DNA of 64,000 nt from Campanula takesimana (taxonomy: Eukaryota > Streptophyta > Magnoliopsida > Asterales > Campanulaceae). Location of the stretch: positions 310,001-374,000 of the forward strand of contig JAOWBW010001120.1 of the NCBI GenBank assembly GCA_026119855.1, given 5' to 3'. Within the stretch, counting starts at the first letter, position 1. Every line of letters begins with the position of its first letter. Position numbers and translations under genes: made by a program. Under the pieces are notes generated by a model. The model was not told the DNA's origin, ran no database searches, and worked only from the letters and a program-made list of their open reading frames with translations. This document shows positions 57,773-64,000 of the stretch, piece after piece.

Positions 57773-59468
57773 CCCATAGTGATGGTACTTCTAATTCGAT
57801 TGGTAGCACTGCTTCCATCCCATAGGCTAGGGCGTATGGAGTTTCACCGGTGGCAGTACGGATTGAAGTACAGTAGACCCAGAGTGTAAAAGGTAGCTTG
57901 TCGGGCCAGTCTCTGCTAGTCTTAGCAATTTTCCTAATAATGGTCTCGATGGTTTTGTTAGCAACTTTGACTGCTCCATTGGTTTGTGGTCGGTATGGTG
58001 ACGACTGATGACTCTCTATCTTGTACTCTGCAAGTAGTCGGTCGCATTCCTTCTCAAAGTGTGAGCCATTGTCATATATCATCTCATGAGGTACCCCGTA
58101 TCGGCATATGATGTTGGTCTTAATGAACTCAGCCACCTTTCTGGCATTCAAGACTTTGTAGGATTGAGCCTCGATCCACTTAGTGAAGTAATCAACAGCG
58201 ACTAACATGAATGAACGCCCATTATGACCTGTCGGCGAGACTTTGCCAATAACGTCTATTCCCCATGTAGAAAAGGGCCAAGGGGATGCCATGGGGTATA
58301 ACACGGACGGTGGTGCGTGTTACAGGTTGGCATGTATCTGGTACTTGTGGCATTTCTTGACCATGTCGGTGCAGTCGGCTTCCATTATAGCCCAATAGTA
58401 CCCTAGTCGAATGACTTTCTTTGCTAGCATATTGCCATTCATGTGGGTTCCACATACTCCTTGATGGACTTGGTCCATGATTTCTATGGCTTCGTGTTCG
58501 TCGGCACAAAGCAGACACTGCTCGTGGTGTTTCTTGTAGAGGCGATCACCTATAATAATGAATTGGGCGGCAAACCGTTTAAGGGTTATCTTCGCTTTAG
58601 GTGAGGCGTCAGATGGGAATGTTCCGTCTCGGAGGAAACGCCATACATCATAATACCAAGGTTTATCATCCAAGGTATTCACGGAGACAAGGCCACACTC
58701 TTCTTTGCAGTCGTGCAGGTCTATGATTGAGTAATAAGCGGGAGTCGTTCGCCTCGTGACTTTGAAGGTCTTAACCTCAGTCCATTCGGGAATCTCCACA
58801 AGTGATGCTAGTATGGCTAGCGAGTCTGCTAAGCGGTTCTTATCTCTAGGAAGGTAGTATAAAGTGACCTCTTTGAACTGTTTGACCAAGTCTTGGAGAT
58901 GGTCGTTATATTTCTGGAGTGTAGGATCTTGTACCTTCCACTTCTTGAGTGACTGATAGATTATAAGTTGTGAATCTCTGTACACTTCTAGTTCGGTCAC
59001 ATTTCTTTCTAAGGTTGCTTCAAGCCCCGCTATGCAAGCTTCGTACTCGGCAATATTGTTAGTGGCCTCAAAGTTAAGGCGGATTGCGAGTGGAGTGTAG
59101 AAATCCGAGGGATCTACTAGTAACATGCCAATGCCACATCCCCGTTTATTGGCTGCGCCATCGAAAAATAATTGCCATTTATTTTCTACTATTGTCATGA
59201 TGTCCTCATTAGGGAATCGCGGGTCTTCCCCCTTCGCTTTATCGCATGGAAATTCGGCTAAATGATCTGCGAAGACTCTTCCTCTCACGTATTTCTGTGT
59301 GATGTAAGTAATATCGTACCCCGCGATCCTAAAGTACCACTTGGCTATTCTAGAGGAGACATGCGACTTCTCGAAGATGTACTTCATTGGGTCTATTCTT
59401 GCGATCAGTTGTACAGGAAACGCCTCCATGTACGGCTTTAGTCTCTCAGCTACCCATACCAGTGCAGC
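57773..59468 (-). pseudogene. Element D pol: RNase H, archaeal-type RNase H, integrase core
   Basis: Read from 59468 down: end of RNase H (AALVWVAERLKPYMEAFPVQ), then LFFDGAANKRGCGIGMLLVD, FEATNNIAEYEACIAGLEAT and YLPRDKNRLADSLA of the second RNase H. Integrase zinc finger HQGVCGTHMNGNMLAKKVI with C-H-K-Y in place of the usual C-x-x-C. Core WGIDVIGKVSP, FTKWIEAQSY, YDNGSHFEKE, and AVKVANKTI, where the catalytic Glu is Lys. It ends LELEVPSL at the F insertion (LTR at 57772). One in-frame TAA at 58320-58322. The upstream RT is cut off by element E at 59469. Confidence 0.5.
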
Positions 59469-60447
59469 TGTAGACACCCCGCCTTGGACCGCTCACCCCG
59501 ATTGCACATTTGATTTTGTGTTTCTCCCTATTTTAAGTTTTTCTCGTTAGTTTCTGTTACTTCCGTTAAGTTCCTGACTGACTTCGTTAAGTCCACGGGA
59601 CCAAACCGAATAACAGTGCTGACTTTCTAGTCCATTATGTCGTTTTTACCATCTCCAAGGCGCGCACTTCCACCCTTTGGGGTCAGAGGCGCGCGCATCC
59701 CGCCACCAAGGCAGGAGGCGCGCGCACCTGGGCGTCAGTTACAGATTTCTGTCCAAGAATCCCTCCCTTGCTCCTTTTAACAAGATTTGCCTGGGAAACT
59801 GATGTTTGTGGCTTGGTTTTGGCAACAAAAACTCACCTTCTTTACCTATAAAAACCCCTCTAATTCACCATTGAAGAGGAGGAAGATTTGAATCATTAAC
59901 AAAAACTATACACAAATACTTACAAGGCATTTTCCTAAGAACCTTTTGAAGGAGTCCTTGAAGCTCTTTGAAGTATAGGTAAAAGACTACTCTTTTCCCT
60001 CTTTTTCTACTTCATCTCTTCTCTCTTTCTTTTGCTTTAAATCAAAAGTGCAATCACCCAAACATTTTGGGACATGACATCAAAGACTACTTCACTTCAT
60101 TGAAGCTAGTCACGAAGTTATCTCCCTACATTCTAAACACCCCTTTTTTTACCCCCCCCCCCCTTTTATCATCAAGAATAAGAAGAACATTTCATCATTT
60201 ATGTAGATTTTGATTAAGCAAGACCAACTTTAGTTGGGCGAGATGGGTGTTTAAGTACTTCCCATCTCGTAACCTAACCCCGAACCTCATAACAAAGAAT
60301 CTCTGTTTTCGTAATCAAACTTAGGCTATAAACATTAGGTTTCTCTTATGTTCCTCTAAAACATAGGTGGAGACTCTAAAACACAAATAGACATCCTAGG
60401 GTAACACACGTGCTCTAGCCAAGCCGTGGCCCCCCGGGGTATCTACA
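59469..60447 (+). repeat. Element E 5' LTR
   Basis: A 979-bp LTR, TGTAGACACCCCGCC...GGGGTATCTACA. TATA box TATAAAA at 59847-59853. CpG-rich triple cluster at 59657-59733 (AAGGCGCGCAC, GAGGCGCGCGCATCC, GGAGGCGCGCGCACC), 115-190 bp upstream. The insertion site is the RNase H gene of element D. Confidence 0.5.
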
Positions 60448-60448
60448 G

Positions 60449-60464
60449 TGGCGACTCTGCTGGG
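60449..60464 (+). promoter_or_regulatory. Element E primer-binding site
   Basis: TGGCGACTCTGCTGGG, one base after the LTR; same site as in G with one change. Confidence 0.5.
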
Positions 60465-61764
60465 AACGTTTGAGGGTTAAACTTGCGTTTCTGATCAAAA
60501 TCTACATCTTTTTTGGGCATTCTGGTTCCTGATGGGGGAAGCGTGCGCCTCTGACCTTCTTGGCATAAGGCGGCGCGGCCCACATCAAGAACCAGAGTCG
60601 CCCGCTTCCTGATGTTCTTCCTGTTTTTCTTCTTTTTTCTACACTAATCATTTCTGCAGGGGTTACAATACACATTCAGGACCAGGGCAATCCCCTGAGT
60701 CCAAAGTCTGACAATCTGACAGGTTTGCCCCGAAGCGGGCGCCTCCCATAGACTATGCGCCAGGCGCGCGCATCCTACCACACAGGCCATAGGCGCGTGC
60801 TTCTGGGTGGTTTTCCAGAACATGGACAGTTTTAGAACAGAGCAGAATGATTGGGGTGTGGGCACAGTTACCTACATCATGGACTGATTTGGACCTCTTA
60901 ACTGTTTCATTTTGTGTTTTGTTTTATCGGTCACACGGGTGATTCGAGAGTTGTAATTATGTGCTTATTTTCTTTTCTTTTATAAAAAAAAAAGTAAAAA
61001 AATGTTTTGTCACATGTTGGACCTCACACTACGTGCACAATCTCCTATGAATAGCTCACTTTCGAGTCGCACAAGTTTACAACCCCAAACCCGTCGAGGC
61101 CCGTCCTAGAGAGTTTCAAGCTCCACCCGACCTTGACTCTTTCGAAGCGGTAAACCTCAACCCGTGGCGTAGTTCATGACAACATGCCGGGGGTGACCTT
61201 AAGCCTCTCATTAGCCGAGCACAAGCCAACACAATTCTAGTTAGGGTCTAACACTCCGTGACTGAAGTCGGTTTTCATGTGCCGAGATTTCCCTAAACTA
61301 ATGTCTACAAAACATACATGCCAAGTGGTTATCATGGACGAAATAAAACTCCGTCCCCAAGTGGTTATTATGGACGAAAATAAAAATCCGTCCCCGCATG
61401 TTTGCTTTACTACATTAATTTAGTTTAATCCCGACATGTGTAGGATTCACAAGCGTGATGGAATCCGATGAGTATATGGGACCGCAAAATGGTCTATATA
61501 CTAGTGTGACGATTCCATTATTTTCTTAGAAACTCAAAAGGGACCCCGTCCCTCCGACTTATAAAAAAAAGTGTCTTTTCTTATGTGGTTTTGAGTCGTG
61601 TGCCAAATGTGTGCTCTAAGCCTCTTCATTGACCGAAAGTGTTACTCAAGACTGACAAGGGCCCCTTCTGCAATATAGGTTCAATTGGTACTTACAGAGT
61701 CTACCGGGATTCAGCGAATCGGTTAGTTAGTGAAGTGATTACTCCAACAGCTCCAACAGCAACC
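60465..61764 (+). other. Element E leader
   Basis: About 1.3 kb without a credible gene. Two further CpG-rich triple clusters lie at 60539-60617 (GAAGCGTGCGCCTC, GGCGGCGCGGCC, GTCGCCCGCTTCC) and 60732-60808 (GAAGCGGGCGCCTCC, AGGCGCGCGCATCC, AGGCGCGTGCTTCTGG). The rest matches the leader of F. Confidence 0.5.
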
Positions 61765-63822
61765 ATGACCGGCAGCAGCAACACCATGTCTCTCGAGCAG
61801 CTTTCAGCTATGGTCCAAGTGCTCCAAGATCAAGTCTCTACTTTTAATTAGGAGGCCCAAAATAAAGATGATATTTGGTAATCCCACCTCGACAATCAAA
61901 GGTAGGCCCATGAGGCCAAGATGGAGCAAATGAAGGAGAAGCTCACCAAGCTTTCGAGTGGTAAAGACAAAGAGAACAATGAAGAGTCTGAGTGGACTAA
62001 GGGTTTGTTTCAAAGCCCTTATGTTAGTGCCCGTACCAAGAAAGTGGGGGAACTGAGCACCGAGAACAATGAGCACAAGATGGTTGATTCAATTATGGAT
62101 TACATAGATCAACGCTTCAACGGCCTCAATGTGGGGAAAAGTCCCAACACGAGCCTTTATCAGTCCTCCATTCTCATTAGCACAATGGCCGCTCTCCCCA
62201 ACAAGTTCAAGATGCCCGACATCAGCAAGTTCAAGGGCAACTCTTGTCCCATGGCACACATCGAGACTTACATTTGGGCTATGGTACCGAAGAAGGTCTC
62301 TCCCAAGGTTATGGCAAAATGCTTCCCTCTTACTCTCGAGGGGGCGGCAAAGGATTGGTATGCAACTCTCCCGCTCACAGTCCGTCTTGATTGGGACGCC
62401 GCCATGCTTGCTTTCAAAAGTCAATACCAAGGCAACACCACCCACTGGCCAACCAAGAAAGAGCTCGAGAACACTACTCAAAGGGACAATGAGTCCTTCA
62501 TTGACTTCACGAGAAGGTGGAATGACAAGCTCGCTGAGATTGTCGAGAGGCCTAACACCAAGGAGCAAATGGACATCTTTCTTAAGTGTTTAAAGATTGA
62601 TCTCCGCACCCACCTACGTGGGCTTGCTATGCCAATTTCTCACAAATGTATGAGGCGGGAATCCGAATGGATGAGTTGCTCAAGGAAATCAAGAAAAGTG
62701 CTCCTAGCTTCCGTTACAAGGCCGCCTCTAACTCCGCAAAAGAGGCTTCAGTTAATGCCGTCACTACCGACAAGGGGAATTACAAAAAGGTTCCTCCTCC
62801 ACAAGGCAAGAACTTTCAAGATAATCGTGTCTACACTTCTCTCCATGGCATGACTATCACCGAGGCCTTTGAAGCTCTTAAGGCCAAAGGGCAAGCTACT
62901 CCTCTCCAAGGGTACAAACCCTAGACAATGCGTCCCAACCATGCCTACCACAAGCATTGTGACTACCACCAATATAGTGGCCACACCACCGAGAAATGCT
63001 TTGTCCTCCGCAATGTCATCTAAGATCTTATAGACAAGAAAGAGTTCATAGTGCCTAATGGCGAGGATGTCAATCTAATAGAGGTAGGAGAATTTGAGGA
63101 GACCACTCATTCAATCCCAATTGTGAATGAGGGATCCAATATGATGAATAAATTTGACAATTCTTGTTACGTAGTGACTTACGATGAGGTAATGAGGGAA
63201 GTACTAGAGAATAGGAAAAAGAAGCAATATGGTAACGTCAACATTCTAACTCGATCCGGACGAGTCATAGCAAGCAACCCCGCTACTTCTGCACCAAGCA
63301 CCTCTTCTCAAAGACCGCAAGCTCGCGACACTTCCGAAGACCTTTTATTGGTTCAACTAAAGAAAACTCAAGCCAACATCTCCATTTGGGACCTCATTGC
63401 ATCCTTAAAGAAGCACCGAGATCTTGTCATCAGTAATCTCGATGACACGTTGATCTCTCCCGATACAACTCCCGAAGACCTTACGACAATGATAGGTCAC
63501 ATTCATTTTGGCAATGTCATCACCTTTGCCGACATGAACCTTCCACCATTTGGTTCCGACCACAATGAGGCCATTTATCTGAAGGTGAGAGCAAGGGGGA
63601 GACCTATTTCAAGAGTCTTGGTTGACGGTGGTTCCGCACTCAATTTGATGCCCAGCCGAATTATGGGCATACTGGGGCTTAAAAATTCAGACTTAAAGCC
63701 TTCTACTCAAGTGATCTGAGGTTACGATAGCACTGCCCGCACAGTCATGGGTATGGTGGAAATAGACATTGAATTTGGGAGCATGGTCATGTCCGTCCCG
63801 TTTCAAGTGCTCGATGTGCCTT
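61765..63822 (+). pseudogene. Element E gag and protease, with stops, cut by LTR K
   Basis: Starts MTGSSNTMSLEQLSAMVQVL at 61765. The retrotransposon gag domain is clear: KMPDISKFKGNSCPMAHIET, LEGAAKDWYATLP, ESFIDFTRRWNDKLAEI, LKIDLRTHLRGLAMP. A frameshift near 62650 leads to AGIRMDELLKEIKKS and the zinc knuckle CDYHQYSGHTTEKC (CX2HX4HX4C). The linker TYDEVMREVLENRKKKQYG and the protease active site SRVLVDGGSALNLMPSRIMG are intact in frame. Stops occur at 61849, 61879, 61906, 62922, 63021 and 63717; several are C-to-T or G-to-A changes. It ends FGSMVMSVPFQVLDVP at the LTR of another element. Confidence 0.5.
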
Positions 63823-64000
63823 TGTAGATACCCCGGGGGAACCACGGCTTGGCTAGAGCGCGTGAATTATCCTAGGATGTCTAACTTGTTTTAGAGTCGC
63901 CACCTATGTTTTGAGGAACATAAGAAAAACCTATTGATTGTAGCCTAAGTTTGATTACGAAAACATAGATTCTTTGTTTTGAGGTTCGAGGGTTAGATTA
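63823..64000 (-). repeat. LTR K, start of another gypsy element, cut by window end
   Basis: TGTAGATACCCCGGGGGAAC and following sequence match the end of the element C LTR (20753-20930) closely. It lies in the opposite direction to E, interrupting E just after protease. Confidence 0.5.

Overview
This is a 64 kb piece of a flowering-plant nuclear genome, probably a eudicot. It is AT-rich, with spliceosomal introns, Stowaway, hAT and Mutator-like MITEs, and deeply nested Ty1/copia and Ty3/gypsy LTR retrotransposons. The species cannot be named from the sequence. A run of exactly 100 N (34469-34568) is a scaffold gap of unknown true length.

Region 1 (1-4.6 kb) holds the only recognisable host gene. 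It is the 5' three quarters of a SKA2-like kinetochore gene on the minus strand: four exons, a 2.9 kb intron carrying a MITE, and an interstitial (TTAGGG)n tract just upstream of the start codon. Region 2 (4.6-10.5 kb) is a pile of small non-autonomous DNA transposons. It includes a Mutator-like element with a 10-bp target duplication and a hAT element with an exact 8-bp duplication sitting in the terminal repeat of a Stowaway. No gene is visible there.

Region 3 (10.5-34.5 kb) is a nest on the minus strand. Copia A (10499-17769) is interrupted in its 5' LTR by copia B (17770-20752). Copia B is interrupted in its RT gene by a Tat-type gypsy element, C (20753-34468). C is split inside its RT by a 4.1 kb solo LTR (27880-31973, duplication TCCTC). 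C carries an intact 466-codon antisense ORF (23067-24467) of the plant-mobile-domain/DUF7745 type, although its own pol is broken by stops. Region 4 (34.6-41.8 kb) holds the 5' end of a third copia element and the 3' half of gypsy H (plus strand).

Region 5 (41.8-59.5 kb) is gypsy D (minus). It has integrase pieces on both sides of an insertion, a decayed antisense DUF7745-type ORF, and next to it an intron-containing plant-mobile-domain pseudogene. D is split by F (46290-57772, duplication CCCAT), a pol-less gypsy derivative that is itself invaded by G. Region 6 (59.5-64 kb) is gypsy E, inserted in D and in turn interrupted by another LTR (K) at the window edge.

The most interesting signal is regulatory. 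In all eight LTR copies with a visible U3 (C, H, E, F, G, copia A, copia B/third copia, solo LTR), a small cluster of family-specific, CpG-rich, mostly palindromic motifs lies upstream of the TATA box: within about 200 bp in most, at about 300 bp in F, and extending to about 400 bp in the solo LTR. Related copia LTRs carry entirely different motifs at the same place. The antisense ORF of C has its own promoter-like region with the same motif, including a 15-bp exact match to C's LTR; the antisense ORF of D has an analogous one. This suggests, as inference only, a self-encoded regulator and target-site system similar in logic to the VANC anti-silencing proteins of VANDAL transposons.
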